Origin: a virus
DNA length: 26,315 nt
Strand: one strand, 5' to 3'
Virus record (IMG/VR): IMGVR_UViG_3300020197_000139
Location: 1 to 26,315 of that record
In this document: positions 1 through 8,920 of the stretch, piece after piece
Layout: each line of letters starts with the position of its first letter
How positions within the stretch are numbered: position 1 is the first letter of the stretch
Position numbers and translations under genes: made by a program
Notes under the pieces: generated by a model
The model's database searches: none
What the model was told of the DNA's origin: nothing
Seen by the model: only the letters and a program-made list of their open reading frames with translations

Positions 1-638
1 GACGGAGAATATACAACTTGTTTGTTTAACGTTCCCTGTAGTACGGTGTACGAAGGTTGGTGTGCAAATGCCTTATCAATATCCCAAATATGGATGTGGG
101 CATTGCTAAGTGTTACGCAATAACCTAATTGATTGCACGCCTTAACAAGCAGTTTCCATAAAGATTCTTCCGTTTGAACAAGTCGTTTGAACACATACGT
201 ATCTTTTGGAATGGTGTAACCAAACCGATGTTGTCGTGCAATCGTTGAAACAATTGTTTCCAAAGAGACATTTTCCCATGCCGTGGAGTCTACGCCACGC
301 AAAAGATGCGACGAACCAATACACACCATGGTGTAAAGTTGAAAAGGTTGACGGTCAACAGTACCCTCGTGCGTCACTGAACGTGCCTCTACATGGGACA
401 CGTACCCAAAAAATTGAAGTTGTTTACCTCCGCTAATTTGTACAACCAATTGAATTGGTTTGTCTACGTATTGATGAATGTACTCAGTCGGGACACCAAC
501 CAGTTCAAGTGTTGCAACATCGTGTTGATTTTCTGAAAAGGAAACTTTAATACGTTGAACAGAGCGAGTAGAAAACGGCGCATCGGCTAGACGAACGTCC
601 CATTTAATACCAAGAGTAGATAAGTTTGTTGTAATCAC
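1..638 (-). CDS. Baseplate hub protein, gpD/gp27/VgrG-like (3' end outside window)
   Basis: This reading frame is open from a GTG start at 638 to the window edge, giving about 212 N-terminal residues. The GTG overlaps the TGA of the LysM gene (GTGA), which fixes the start by translational coupling. The first ~100 residues read as a beta-barrel (for example IKVSFSENQHDVATLELVG). Later come LETIVSTIARQHRFGY and TEESLWKLLVKACNQLGY, which resemble the 'ES.w.fL..la..lGy' segment of phage late-control protein D, T4 gp27 and VgrG hub proteins. In those families the protein forms the central hub that joins tube to spike. Position after tape measure, tube initiator and LysM genes fits. The C-terminal part, where a spike or lysozyme domain might be, cannot be seen. 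Confidence 0.8.
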   Translation of the reverse strand, partial: MITTNLSTLGIKWDVRLADAPFSTRSVQRIKVSFSENQHDVATLELVGVPTEYIHQYVDKPIQLVVQISGGKQLQFFGYVSHVEARSVTHEGTVDRQPFQLYTMVCIGSSHLLRGVDSTAWENVSLETIVSTIARQHRFGYTIPKDTYVFKRLVQTEESLWKLLVKACNQLGYCVTLSNAHIHIWDIDKAFAHQPSYTVLQGTLNKQVVYSP

Positions 639-880
639 AACAACGGAATCCTTACGACGGTTCCAGGGTTAATAGAATCTGGAAACTTAATTTGTGGATT
701 GTGTTCGGCAATCATCCAATAACGTTGTTCATCGTTTAAATAATTTAAAGCCAGTGATGCAAAGGAATCTCCCTGCACCGTTACATGCGTAAAATACGAA
801 CGAGTAACAACGTTTTTAGGAAGGGATACAAGACGTGATTCATTGTCAACTGTATCGTAACTGTTTAGGTATCTAGGCAT
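635..880 (-). CDS. LysM-domain baseplate/tube-end protein (81 aa)
   Basis: A short protein whose second half is a LysM-type module: THVTVQGDSFASLALNYLND, then a WMIAEHNP segment and a final PGTVVRIPLL. LysM modules occur in contractile-tail baseplates (T4 gp53 and the small LysM proteins of phages and related injection systems), where they bind other baseplate proteins and need not bind cell wall. The frame is open 12 codons further upstream to 916. I chose the ATG at 880 because it overlaps the stop of the preceding gene (TAATG) and gives a sensible N-terminus, MPRYLNS. Its 3' end overlaps the hub gene by four bases. The coupling suggests the three baseplate proteins are made in matched amounts. 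Confidence 0.8.
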   Translation of the reverse strand: MPRYLNSYDTVDNESRLVSLPKNVVTRSYFTHVTVQGDSFASLALNYLNDEQRYWMIAEHNPQIKFPDSINPGTVVRIPLL

Positions 881-2949
881 TATGCAAGTCCAAAGGGGGA
901 GACAGTTAAGTCCCATATAGTGTTTTGAACAGCAGGATTAAGGCTATTTACTAAAAACGGAGCATCATCAGTATATTGAGAAGTAATTCTATTTGTTAAC
1001 TTATACGTGTTGCTGTTTACAGTCATGCCAAATTCATAATATAAAGTATAGTCGTACGCCTTTGGTAAAACGTCACTGGTATCTTTTGGTCTAACCCAAT
1101 ACACTTTAAAAAAATCGGTGGCGTCGGTTTTTGATTTTGGTGCTTGACGACGCCAACCATTAGTTGTGCCTGGGTCAAGTGGATGAGGGGTGTAACTTTT
1201 ACCGTTTGCCATTTTTTTACCAACGGGAACCCACGTTCTCCAAGCAATAGACCAATTGTCAATTTCTTGAGAACTTAACGTTTTAATGTCTATTTCGTAT
1301 TTTTGCGGTGCTCGTTTATTAGAGGAATAAAGTATATACAATTTTGTTAATTCTAAATTAAACAAATGAAAAAAAGAATTATCTGGTAACGATGCTACTC
1401 GCTGAGTTCCAGTTGATTTTACTAAAGGATGTAAAAACCTAAAACTAACCATTAATGGCGTGTATGTATACAATGCGTCAGCCGATGGCACTTGAGTTTT
1501 TTGTACAAAGGCATCGCTGTCACCAGGATTTCCTCCCGCTTTTCCCAGCATGTTTCTTAGTTGACCTTCCAACACTTTTTCTTCCGCCATTTCTAAATAC
1601 GTTTTAGCAGTTGTTGGTGTAACGTTTATTTTAGTACCGTCCTCTATTTTGCTAAACGTGTTCCACCACTGACGCAACGTTATGTATCCTTGACTGTTTC
1701 CAGCATAACGCTCATTACTTCCATTAGTTTTTTCCCATGTGTTAGTTGGGGCCAGCACTTTTGTGTAGTCAGAATCTTGGTTAGGCATGTCTAAATTGTA
1801 ATAGTCACCCGATAATCCTCTGGCAGGCGGGTCGTCATTGGAATGATTCCACAACATTTGCACATGTGTAATATCTTTAACATATTTAAGCGCATCAATT
1901 TTTGATTGAGCACTACCTTGTGAAGATGGCGTGACAACTGACTTGTACCAATCTGCCAAACTGTCCGTTAAGAAAGCCTTACGCTTGGCAAATCCAAAAT
2001 ACAACGCCTGAACCGTGCAGTTAACTTGACAAATTGTTGGAATCATTTGATGGCTAAACTTTTGGAATGCCACGGCAGAACCAGTAACAAAACCCTCAAC
2101 CATAAACAAATCGCCAAACACAATACGAACAGGTAATGGATTAATAAACGCAGAGTTTCCAAAGTTCTTTTCGGACAATGTTTTTTTAAAAGCGGCTTCA
2201 CTAAATGGAGTGCCTTGAACAAATTGATTGTTCTGGTTTGCGTTGGTTCCTTGACCAGCCAACGACTGTTGAATTTCAGCAACTTTTGCATTAAACTTTG
2301 CAATGGTCTCTATAACATCTTGAGAAATACCTTGACCAATTATTTTGTCAAAAATAGAAAGGTCGTGCAGCACCCCAGAATATTGTGGGTTACTCAATTC
2401 CCCAAGCATTGACTGAGTTGTAAAATCGGCAGAACTAGAAAAAGTAAGGTCGTTTGCAGGAGCATTTTTAAATCTAAATTCCAAATCTCGGTCACGATTT
2501 GCAACTTCGTATTCACGATTAAAGGTCATTGTAAAATTAAATGAAGCCGTTCCTGGAACAGGCTGAGTCAGGTTTGCAGGGTTTTGCAGCAATGGGTTTA
2601 CCGCTCCCTGACTTTGCGCCACGTTACGTTCAATATATTCTGGATTAAATTGAAAGTTTAAACGCACATTACCAGTCCTTTTCGTTCCTAGAACCGTGTT
2701 ATTTCCGCCTGTGTCAAACAGAATACTTCGCATAAAACCACGTCGCATTTTTGACAACGGTCTAAATACGTCGTTTTTTCCTCCCATGTTTTTGTTAATA
2801 TGTGGAGGCTTACTACCAGGAAAAAAGAAGGGATGATTGGCCTTACCATCTTCTGGCTTACCCTGACTTTCTAAAAGTCTTCCATAATTAGGAAAATTGA
2901 CATTTTTTAAATCCTCGTAATCTTTACTGGTTGGGTTATAATTACTCAC
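880..2949 (-). CDS. Baseplate/tube-initiator protein, CIS-tube-like (689 aa)
   Basis: A large protein between the tape measure and LysM genes. Residues ~95-160 contain VRLNFQFNPEYIERNVA and then FNFTMTFNREYEV. Further on PVRIVFGDLFMVEGFVTG is followed by a segment ending VNCTVQALYFGFA. This pattern (F.FNP..I, F...F.RE, P.R..FG...F.GFV, then V...VQ) resembles the CIS-tube domain of Pvc7-type tube-initiator proteins of contractile injection systems and gp53/54-like phage baseplate proteins. In many relatives a LysM module is fused at the C-terminus; here it is a separate overlapping gene. The rest, about 350 residues, I cannot assign. The start is GTG at 2949, overlapping the tape measure stop (GTGA), with GAGGA upstream. 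The role is inferred from motif and order. Confidence 0.65.
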   Translation of the reverse strand: MSNYNPTSKDYEDLKNVNFPNYGRLLESQGKPEDGKANHPFFFPGSKPPHINKNMGGKNDVFRPLSKMRRGFMRSILFDTGGNNTVLGTKRTGNVRLNFQFNPEYIERNVAQSQGAVNPLLQNPANLTQPVPGTASFNFTMTFNREYEVANRDRDLEFRFKNAPANDLTFSSSADFTTQSMLGELSNPQYSGVLHDLSIFDKIIGQGISQDVIETIAKFNAKVAEIQQSLAGQGTNANQNNQFVQGTPFSEAAFKKTLSEKNFGNSAFINPLPVRIVFGDLFMVEGFVTGSAVAFQKFSHQMIPTICQVNCTVQALYFGFAKRKAFLTDSLADWYKSVVTPSSQGSAQSKIDALKYVKDITHVQMLWNHSNDDPPARGLSGDYYNLDMPNQDSDYTKVLAPTNTWEKTNGSNERYAGNSQGYITLRQWWNTFSKIEDGTKINVTPTTAKTYLEMAEEKVLEGQLRNMLGKAGGNPGDSDAFVQKTQVPSADALYTYTPLMVSFRFLHPLVKSTGTQRVASLPDNSFFHLFNLELTKLYILYSSNKRAPQKYEIDIKTLSSQEIDNWSIAWRTWVPVGKKMANGKSYTPHPLDPGTTNGWRRQAPKSKTDATDFFKVYWVRPKDTSDVLPKAYDYTLYYEFGMTVNSNTYKLTNRITSQYTDDAPFLVNSLNPAVQNTIWDLTVSPFGLA

Positions 2950-5813
2950 GATGTCCTCACATTCATCATTTTAACTTCACGTTCAATAAGTTTAGATACT
3001 TCTTTTGCTAACTTGGTGGCATCTATTGGGATAGAACCAGATGCCGTCATGTTAATTGTAGGATTAATATTAAACGTTGAATTGTTGGTTACCGCTTTCA
3101 TAGATGCGGAAGTTGTTGGTGATGTAGCCGATGTTGGCTTAGGGGAATAATCAAAAGGGTCACCAATAGTGGAGATTTTAGTACCTGGGCCTAAGTATTT
3201 TGACGGTAATTTGCCAACACCAGGCCAATTAACTTGTCCCTTAACAATTCCCTCATAACCATCATGTGCCATTACTGAATCAAGATGGTACTCCACTCCC
3301 AATCTTTGATTTGCTATCGTATCGTTTGCATGGTCAGCCCATTTTGAAGTATCGTAAGTTCTTCCGTGCAATCCTTTTTTATCAGTAGAAAGACCAGCAA
3401 GACCCTTTTTAATGCGATTCCAGTTGTAGTCGCTTATGTTAAAACCACCCCAAAACGTTCCGTGTGAATTAGTTGTTGATGGACCACCTACTTTATAATT
3501 TCCACCTGTTTCATTTTTAAGCAATGCGTCTATATCCGCAGCCTTAAAATCTTTAGGAACAAAATAACCCCAACCACCATATGCTGGAGTCGTTCTGTAG
3601 TAGAAGCCAGGAGGAATTTTACCAGGGCTGTATGCAACTTTATTTGGCGTTCCCGTATTTAATCCACCTCCAGCGCCTGCAAAATTACCTTCTGGACTAT
3701 TATCAAACATGATTACTTGTCGCTCTGCTGCAAAAGAGGCCATGGATTCAGCAATGGACAACTGCGATTTAATCGCCGTTGACAGTTCAATACCACTAGT
3801 CATCTGACCAGCAGTTTGACCATATGGACTTGTTTCCCTAGTTTCTCCAGTAGTTCCAGATTGATACCTACCAATACCACTTCGGTCAGTTCCCAGCGGC
3901 GCTCCGCCCTCCTCGTAATTTCTACGACTGGCAGGAATTACACTAGGCTGAACGTGCCAAGGCTCATCGTTACGTGAAAACTCATCAAGACCGTATTTAC
4001 TTGCATTTCTTTGCAACCACATTACATCTTCATTAGATGCAAAGTTAAGGTCTGCTGCCAAGCCAATTTCATGGTACGACAACCCTGGAGGGGCAGTCAT
4101 TGGTTCACCAGGTTTCTTTTCCCAATATGACCCTTCAAAATACGTGTTTGTTTTTCTGTCTGTTTTAACGTAACGTGACCTAAACAATGCGTCCTGTGTT
4201 TGCGGGCTTCGGTAAGCACCCCCTTTCATAATGGTGATTCCAGGGCGGTCTGTCATCAAACGCTCCAACGGCTCACGCAACGTTGGCTTTAGTTGTGACA
4301 AAAGAACGTTTTGATTTCCAGCACGAACTTTATTAGTTGGATTCCTAGCCTGAATACGTCCTGTTCCTGCACCTTCACCACCGTCACCAAGAACACCGCC
4401 AATAGCCATCAAGGGAATACCAATCTGCGGAAAGAATGGGGCCAAGCCCATTCCTAACATCTGTGTCATTTTGGCAATTGGGTTTCCACGTATTGAGGTG
4501 CGAGCACCAATAATGCTTGACAAAAAGTCTTCAAACTTCTCTAACGCCTTGTTGGTTGCTTGAAGGTTCTTTTCCATTTGTGCATAGTTGTCTGCCTGTC
4601 GTTTGTACATTTGTTCTTCACGACTTACTTCAGTGCGGGTAGTTTCTTCCTCTTGAGTTGCGTAGTTTCCTTCAATTCCCATTATGCTACGGTGTGTTTT
4701 ATTTGATGGGTCGTAGTAGCCCTGACCGCCACGTTCTTTAAATGAGATATTAGATTCTGCGTATTGAAGGAGCATGTCCTGCGCCCCCTCGTCCAATCCA
4801 GCCATTGACAAACGTTGGCGAAGAACCGACCCAGGCTGACGACCACCTTGGATTAATTCACGATTGTTCAAACCAAGCCGTTGAATAAGTTCTTGATTTA
4901 CCTGCATTGCCGACTTTTGTTGACCACCAATGCCGTAAAGACTTGTTCCCGTCATCATAAACATTCGGTTTACAGTGTCGGCCTGCGCCATGCTTTCAAT
5001 GTAATTAGTAACGTCTCCAGCACTTGCTGAATAGCCCGTCAATGCACGCAATGATTCCATAGAACCTGCCTGCATGCGTGCGTTCAAACCAGTACGAGAC
5101 TGCATTGCTAACAGTTCATTGATACCACCATACCCAAGTTTGTACTGTCGTAATGGGTCACGCAAATCACGTTGTACTTGTCCTTGGCTCATGTTGTATT
5201 GCTGTTGTAACACGACACTCAAACGGTCAGCAGGCAAAGCGTATTGTTTGTTTCTGTCTACACGGTTATCAATTTCTCTAATAGCCATTTGTAGAAATTC
5301 AAAACCCTTTGAGCCAGTAATCCTTTGTAAAGCATTACCACCACCAGCCGTTTTAGTACCACCACTTGCGGCTGCGGCTGCTGCTCCAAGTCCAGGAGGG
5401 CCTATTCCCAATTGAGCCAAAATAGCAACCGCATCGGCGGCTTCGGTGCTTATTCCAGAACCACCAGTTCCAGGAGGAGGCGCAGATGCCGCAGGGGGCA
5501 TACCTTTTGACGTGTCTATGTACCCAGAGGAATCAGCGGTACCACTCACTTTGCCCACAGCAGTGGCTGCTTTATTTAACTGGGTAGTAAGGTCCTTTGC
5601 TTCTTTAGTAAGGGCCTTAAACTTGTCTTTAATCTTTTTTACATTGCTGTCAAGTTTGGTAAGTTCTTCGTTAAGACCTTTTAGCATGGTCAAGTCAACG
5701 CTGAGTCGTGAGTTGACAACGGAGTTGCCCATGGCACTAGCCGCAGTGCCTTCAGCAGCACTATTGCCGCCAAGACCTCCTGTTGCTAAGTTAGGCTCGT
5801 TGTTGTCTACCAC
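2946..5813 (-). CDS. Tape measure protein with embedded M15 peptidase and second lytic-like domain (955 aa)
   Basis: The longest gene, directly after the tail chaperones, as expected for a tape measure protein that sets tail length and is ejected into the host. Residues ~40-90 form a K/E/L-rich coiled coil, ~125-165 are Ala/Gly-rich, and ~445-475 are hydrophobic. Residues ~525-625 form a peptidase M15 (D-Ala-D-Ala carboxypeptidase/VanY) domain: AYRSPQTQ, the zinc motif SYHEIGLAAD (H581, D588) and EPWH (E617, H620). Residues ~758-880 begin DIDALLKNETGGNY, which looks like the catalytic-Glu region (E768) of a transglycosylase or lysozyme; this second call is weaker. The start is GTG at 5813 with GGAGG seven bases upstream. 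The enzyme domains probably open peptidoglycan during DNA entry. Confidence 0.82.
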   Translation of the reverse strand: MVDNNEPNLATGGLGGNSAAEGTAASAMGNSVVNSRLSVDLTMLKGLNEELTKLDSNVKKIKDKFKALTKEAKDLTTQLNKAATAVGKVSGTADSSGYIDTSKGMPPAASAPPPGTGGSGISTEAADAVAILAQLGIGPPGLGAAAAAASGGTKTAGGGNALQRITGSKGFEFLQMAIREIDNRVDRNKQYALPADRLSVVLQQQYNMSQGQVQRDLRDPLRQYKLGYGGINELLAMQSRTGLNARMQAGSMESLRALTGYSASAGDVTNYIESMAQADTVNRMFMMTGTSLYGIGGQQKSAMQVNQELIQRLGLNNRELIQGGRQPGSVLRQRLSMAGLDEGAQDMLLQYAESNISFKERGGQGYYDPSNKTHRSIMGIEGNYATQEEETTRTEVSREEQMYKRQADNYAQMEKNLQATNKALEKFEDFLSSIIGARTSIRGNPIAKMTQMLGMGLAPFFPQIGIPLMAIGGVLGDGGEGAGTGRIQARNPTNKVRAGNQNVLLSQLKPTLREPLERLMTDRPGITIMKGGAYRSPQTQDALFRSRYVKTDRKTNTYFEGSYWEKKPGEPMTAPPGLSYHEIGLAADLNFASNEDVMWLQRNASKYGLDEFSRNDEPWHVQPSVIPASRRNYEEGGAPLGTDRSGIGRYQSGTTGETRETSPYGQTAGQMTSGIELSTAIKSQLSIAESMASFAAERQVIMFDNSPEGNFAGAGGGLNTGTPNKVAYSPGKIPPGFYYRTTPAYGGWGYFVPKDFKAADIDALLKNETGGNYKVGGPSTTNSHGTFWGGFNISDYNWNRIKKGLAGLSTDKKGLHGRTYDTSKWADHANDTIANQRLGVEYHLDSVMAHDGYEGIVKGQVNWPGVGKLPSKYLGPGTKISTIGDPFDYSPKPTSATSPTTSASMKAVTNNSTFNINPTINMTASGSIPIDATKLAKEVSKLIEREVKMMNVRTS

Positions 5814-5816
5814 GGA

Positions 5817-5966
5817 TTAACCTCCAGTAGAGTTTTTCCAACGAGCCATACGAAACCAGTACGCTCGTTGTCTTACTGTCATGGATTTCAGGTCTTCTAG
5901 ACCAAAACCTCCATACGTAGAGGCAATCGCTTCGTACTCCCAATATATTTTGACTAGATTAGCCAA
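5817..5966 (-). CDS. Second tail assembly chaperone, likely made by frameshift from the upstream gene
   Basis: A frame of about 49 codons fills the space between the first chaperone and the tape measure gene. It ends in TAA at 5819-5817 and includes YWEYEAIASTYGGFG and LEDLKSMTVRQRAYWFRMAR. The 'l..m..reR.yW....a' pattern is typical of the distal half of phage tail assembly chaperones. It has no ATG in its first half and no Shine-Dalgarno site. It lies in the +1 (equivalently -2) frame of the preceding gene and is open only back to a TAG at 5987-5985, so ribosomes must shift between about 5984 and 5959. The coordinate given starts at the only early alternative start, TTG at 5966. Translation as a C-terminal extension of the 265-aa protein is my preferred reading. 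Confidence 0.7.
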   Translation of the reverse strand: MANLVKIYWEYEAIASTYGGFGLEDLKSMTVRQRAYWFRMARWKNSTGG

Positions 5967-5984
5967 ATAGAAGTGAGACCCAAT
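5959..5984 (-). other. Candidate programmed +1/-2 frameshift zone in tail chaperone pair
   Basis: This is the only stretch where both frames are open. It lies downstream of the TAG at 5987-5985 in the +1 frame and upstream of the TAA at 5961-5959 in frame 0. Frame 0 reads GAT TGG GTC TCA CTT CTA TTT GGC TAA. I cannot name the slip codon: CTA TTT GGC before the stop is one possibility, and no classic A/U heptamer for a -1 shift is present. Phage Mu is a known precedent for a -2 shift in this gene pair. Confidence 0.5.
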
Positions 5985-6756
5985 CTAGTGCTAATACAAT
6001 TTTAGCATTACAGTGGGCGCATTGGGTTTCCACCTCTTTCATACGAGGCCCTGGCTGCGCTGAGAAGAGGGCTTTGACCAATTTGTTACGGTCAGCCAAT
6101 GACAATCCCCTTGCCCACGCCTCTTTGTCGTTATCATTTTTACCTTGTAATACAACGCAACGAGAAATAATGTATGTATTTTGTTCCGCAGTAGTCTTTC
6201 CCCTTTTACTGGCGACTTGACTGTCTCCTCCAGTTGGATATTTCAATTCCACAACCGTGCTGTTTTTTAATTTTATTTTCATTGTTTCGTGTAAATCGTG
6301 TTTTGGTTCTTCCATTTTAAAATCATTTTCAAGGTCCATTGTTACGTCGTTACTACCCTCACACTCACGACAAGATACTTGAAACTCACGATGACGCCCA
6401 TAAGTCGCTTTTAACACGCCAAGAAACAACAAGTCACGGTCACCGATGATAAGTTCATCAATTATTTCTGCACGACCTAGCACATCAATGTTTCCAATAG
6501 ATGTCACGCCTCGTTTTAGCATGTTCGTCATGTATTCAGAATACGATACGCCTTTTTGCACGTCAAAAGCCGCCAACGCCTCCTCATCAGTGCCGTTTAA
6601 TTCCCTGACTACTGCCGACATTTGCCATTCGTTATCAAGAGGGCTTAAAAGACCACGCATTAAAGCAACTTTAAGACTTGTTGGAAGGGCTACACGTGGT
6701 GCTGGCTCTACCAACGCCTCGTTAAAAGCGACAGCCGATGATTGTGTACTGTTCAT
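5959..6756 (-). CDS. First tail assembly chaperone / T4-baseplate-assembly-like protein with Zn-ribbon cysteines (265 aa)
   Basis: This gene sits between the tail tube and tape measure genes, the usual place of a tail assembly chaperone. The central part (VLGRAEIIDELIIGDRDLLF, ~residues 92-111) resembles proteins of the T4 base plate/hub assembly family found in many myoviruses. Two CxxC pairs, SCREC (C129, C132) and QCAHC (C246, C249), frame a K/E-rich region and would form a zinc ribbon. The gene starts at an ATG with TAGGAG upstream and ends two codons past a DWVSLL segment, where a frameshift into the next frame is likely. The chaperone probably binds the tape measure protein during tube assembly. 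Family assignment is moderate; coding status is certain. Confidence 0.7.
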   Translation of the reverse strand: MNSTQSSAVAFNEALVEPAPRVALPTSLKVALMRGLLSPLDNEWQMSAVVRELNGTDEEALAAFDVQKGVSYSEYMTNMLKRGVTSIGNIDVLGRAEIIDELIIGDRDLLFLGVLKATYGRHREFQVSCRECEGSNDVTMDLENDFKMEEPKHDLHETMKIKLKNSTVVELKYPTGGDSQVASKRGKTTAEQNTYIISRCVVLQGKNDNDKEAWARGLSLADRNKLVKALFSAQPGPRMKEVETQCAHCNAKIVLALDWVSLLFG

Positions 6757-6787
6757 ATTGTGCTCCTATTTAACTTGTAAAGTTGTA

Positions 6788-7417
6788 TTACCCTAGTTGT
6801 GCTAACGCATCCAATTCTGTTCCAGTAAAGGCAATTACAAAACCCTCATGATGGATAGTCATTTGTTGAATCAGGATACCGTTATCACCAGCATTGAGAC
6901 CGTTCATTGCAAAGACACCAGGCCAGCAATTGAAGAGTTTAAAACCAAGTCGGGCAACACCAGGCTTAGTATCATCCGCAGGAAGGTCAGTTCGCTGATA
7001 GTAACCGCCATTGTTATCATTTGCGGTGTAGGGGTGGTCAAAAACTCTCACAATAATGTTACAACGATAATCATTTGCGCCGCCCATCATCAATAGTCCA
7101 GTGCTTCCTGCCACCCCTGCTCCCTGCTGCCACGAATGCATAAAGGTCTGCCATTTCCACATTTGCGATTGATTGGCAAACACACCACGACTGAACGAAA
7201 CTGGCGGAAAGTCCGACTGACCCACCATCTTATGTGGATGGGTGTTCATGCCGCCCTCACGGTAGGCAATGAGTTCGTTGGTGACGCTAAGTCCCGACAT
7301 TTCTGCAAAGCCAAGACCACCCAAACCACCAGTGTGAGTGGTTAAATGGGTATCACCCACAATCTGAATTTGAAATTTAAAGTTACGAAGAGGGTCTGTA
7401 CGCTGTGAAATAGGCAT
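6788..7417 (-). CDS. Tail tube protein, T4 gp19-like (209 aa)
   Basis: The N-terminus DPLRNFKFQIQIVG, followed by GFAEMSGLSVTNELIAYREG and FSRGVF, is the hallmark pattern of the T4 gp19/Hcp-like tail tube family (phage tail region protein). Length is normal for the family (about 150-210 aa). The protein stacks as hexameric rings inside the sheath and guides DNA. It lies ten bases after the sheath gene, as in almost all myoviruses, and has a strong AAGGAG site before its ATG. I infer high expression from that site and from the copy number of tube proteins in general. Nothing looks broken. Confidence 0.92.
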   Translation of the reverse strand: MPISQRTDPLRNFKFQIQIVGDTHLTTHTGGLGGLGFAEMSGLSVTNELIAYREGGMNTHPHKMVGQSDFPPVSFSRGVFANQSQMWKWQTFMHSWQQGAGVAGSTGLLMMGGANDYRCNIIVRVFDHPYTANDNNGGYYQRTDLPADDTKPGVARLGFKLFNCWPGVFAMNGLNAGDNGILIQQMTIHHEGFVIAFTGTELDALAQLG

Positions 7418-7426
7418 TATTACTCC

Positions 7427-8914
7427 TTAGACGTTTTCCGTGAGGGTAGAGCCGCCAGTGAACTGGCTGACTTCAATGACAATGAATTCGGCGGGAGTTT
7501 GCAGTGCAACCCCGACCTCAACATGGACTTCCCCGTTTTCAATCGTGGTTGACGTGTTGTTTGTTGAATTACACAAGATGTAAAACGCTTGTGCAGCAGT
7601 TCCACCCTTGAGTCCACCTGCCGACCAGAATTCAGAAAGAAATTTGGACAGGCGAACTTCAATGGTTGTCCACAAACGGTCATTGTTTGGCTCAAAGACG
7701 GCAAACTCGGTCAACCGTTTGGCCTGTGCTTTGACGTAGTTCAAACTACGACGAGTTGGAACAAATTTGGTGATGTCCGTCTTCTTCAAAGTACGAGCAC
7801 CATTGACAATGACACCAGCGCCTGGAACCGCTTTCAGCGTGTTCACATGTGCGTCGTACATTGTTCCTTGCTCGGCCTCTGTGAAGGTGGTCACAAGACC
7901 AAAGGCTCCACGCAAGTCGTATGCATAGCCAGCAGGTGCTTTGGCAACCGTTCGCTCAGCCTCAACACGTGAGTATAGTCCAAGCAATGCACCACCAGGG
8001 GCGGTGTCACGGATGGCTGCCGCACCAGTCTTAGATGGGTCTACCATCTTCAATTTGGGGTAATACACAGCCCCATACGAAGACGCACTGTATCCGCTGA
8101 TTGCTGAAACAGCATCAGCGCCATTTGTAACCGTAGCGGGGTCAATGACCACAAACACATCACCACGGTTTTCTGCGTACGTGAGAGCGTTGTTTACTAC
8201 GGCAGCCGTCGTCATATTGACAAGGTTGAGAACCAACTCTTCCGTGACGGAATCAAAACGACTTACCGCATCATTCCAGTCGCTGTTTGCAACGCTGACT
8301 CCATCAGAACCAGAAGCAAGAGCGGAGTTGGCAGCCGCAGTAACGGTAAATGCCGACGTGTACGCAGCAACGTTGGAAACACGAATATACGTTGAATACG
8401 TGTTAACTACCGTATCCAAATAGCGATTTGACGATAGGTCAAGACTGACCTCACTCCAACGCTCAACCTCCGTTCCATCCAGTTTTACAATGAGGTTGAA
8501 TGTCGGCTCGTTACCAGTGACAAGACCAGCAGTAGTAGTAACAGTAAGGCTGTTACCCCACACGCCAGCGTTTTCAGCAGAAACTTTAAACACTGTAGTT
8601 GAGCCACCACCGTTAACAGTTCCAGCCACGTTTACAGAGGCGGCTGCGGCATGAGATGAGTCATACACACGGGACACAAATGCACTGCGACCACCATTTG
8701 TAAAATAGTGATAAACGGCGTACGGCAAATCGTAGGCACTATCAATGTCCCCGTACAGTGCCTTGTACGCAGTCCACGAGTTCACTCGTGTTGGGACAAC
8801 TGGACCACGAGAAGCCGTGCCGACAAAGCCAGCAGCAACAGTAGCCGCACCAACGGTGGACGTGGTGGAAAAAGCGCCTTCTGAGACGTAAACGCCAGGT
8901 CGTGAATAAGCCAT
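7427..8914 (-). CDS. Contractile tail sheath protein (495 aa)
   Basis: The N-terminus MAYSRPGVYVSE is diagnostic of myovirus tail sheath proteins, and the C-terminal region (FVPTRRSLNYVKAQAKRLTE, then TTIEVRLSKFLSEFWSAGGL) matches the conserved sheath C-terminal domain that links neighbouring subunits. The middle (~residues 100-230) is an Ala/Val/Thr-rich beta domain, probably exposed on the outside. Contraction of this sheath drives the tube through the cell envelope. The gene has a very good ribosome site (AAGGAG seven bases upstream). Together with the tube gene it establishes that this is a contractile-tailed phage. Confidence 0.96.
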   Translation of the reverse strand: MAYSRPGVYVSEGAFSTTSTVGAATVAAGFVGTASRGPVVPTRVNSWTAYKALYGDIDSAYDLPYAVYHYFTNGGRSAFVSRVYDSSHAAAASVNVAGTVNGGGSTTVFKVSAENAGVWGNSLTVTTTAGLVTGNEPTFNLIVKLDGTEVERWSEVSLDLSSNRYLDTVVNTYSTYIRVSNVAAYTSAFTVTAAANSALASGSDGVSVANSDWNDAVSRFDSVTEELVLNLVNMTTAAVVNNALTYAENRGDVFVVIDPATVTNGADAVSAISGYSASSYGAVYYPKLKMVDPSKTGAAAIRDTAPGGALLGLYSRVEAERTVAKAPAGYAYDLRGAFGLVTTFTEAEQGTMYDAHVNTLKAVPGAGVIVNGARTLKKTDITKFVPTRRSLNYVKAQAKRLTEFAVFEPNNDRLWTTIEVRLSKFLSEFWSAGGLKGGTAAQAFYILCNSTNNTSTTIENGEVHVEVGVALQTPAEFIVIEVSQFTGGSTLTENV

Positions 8915-8920
8915 TGTGAA

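Noticed and set aside
5074-5820. Plus-strand ORFs of 113 and 124 aa within the tape measure gene
   Set aside because: Antisense shadows of the Ala/Gly/Pro-rich part of the tape measure frame, without start signals.
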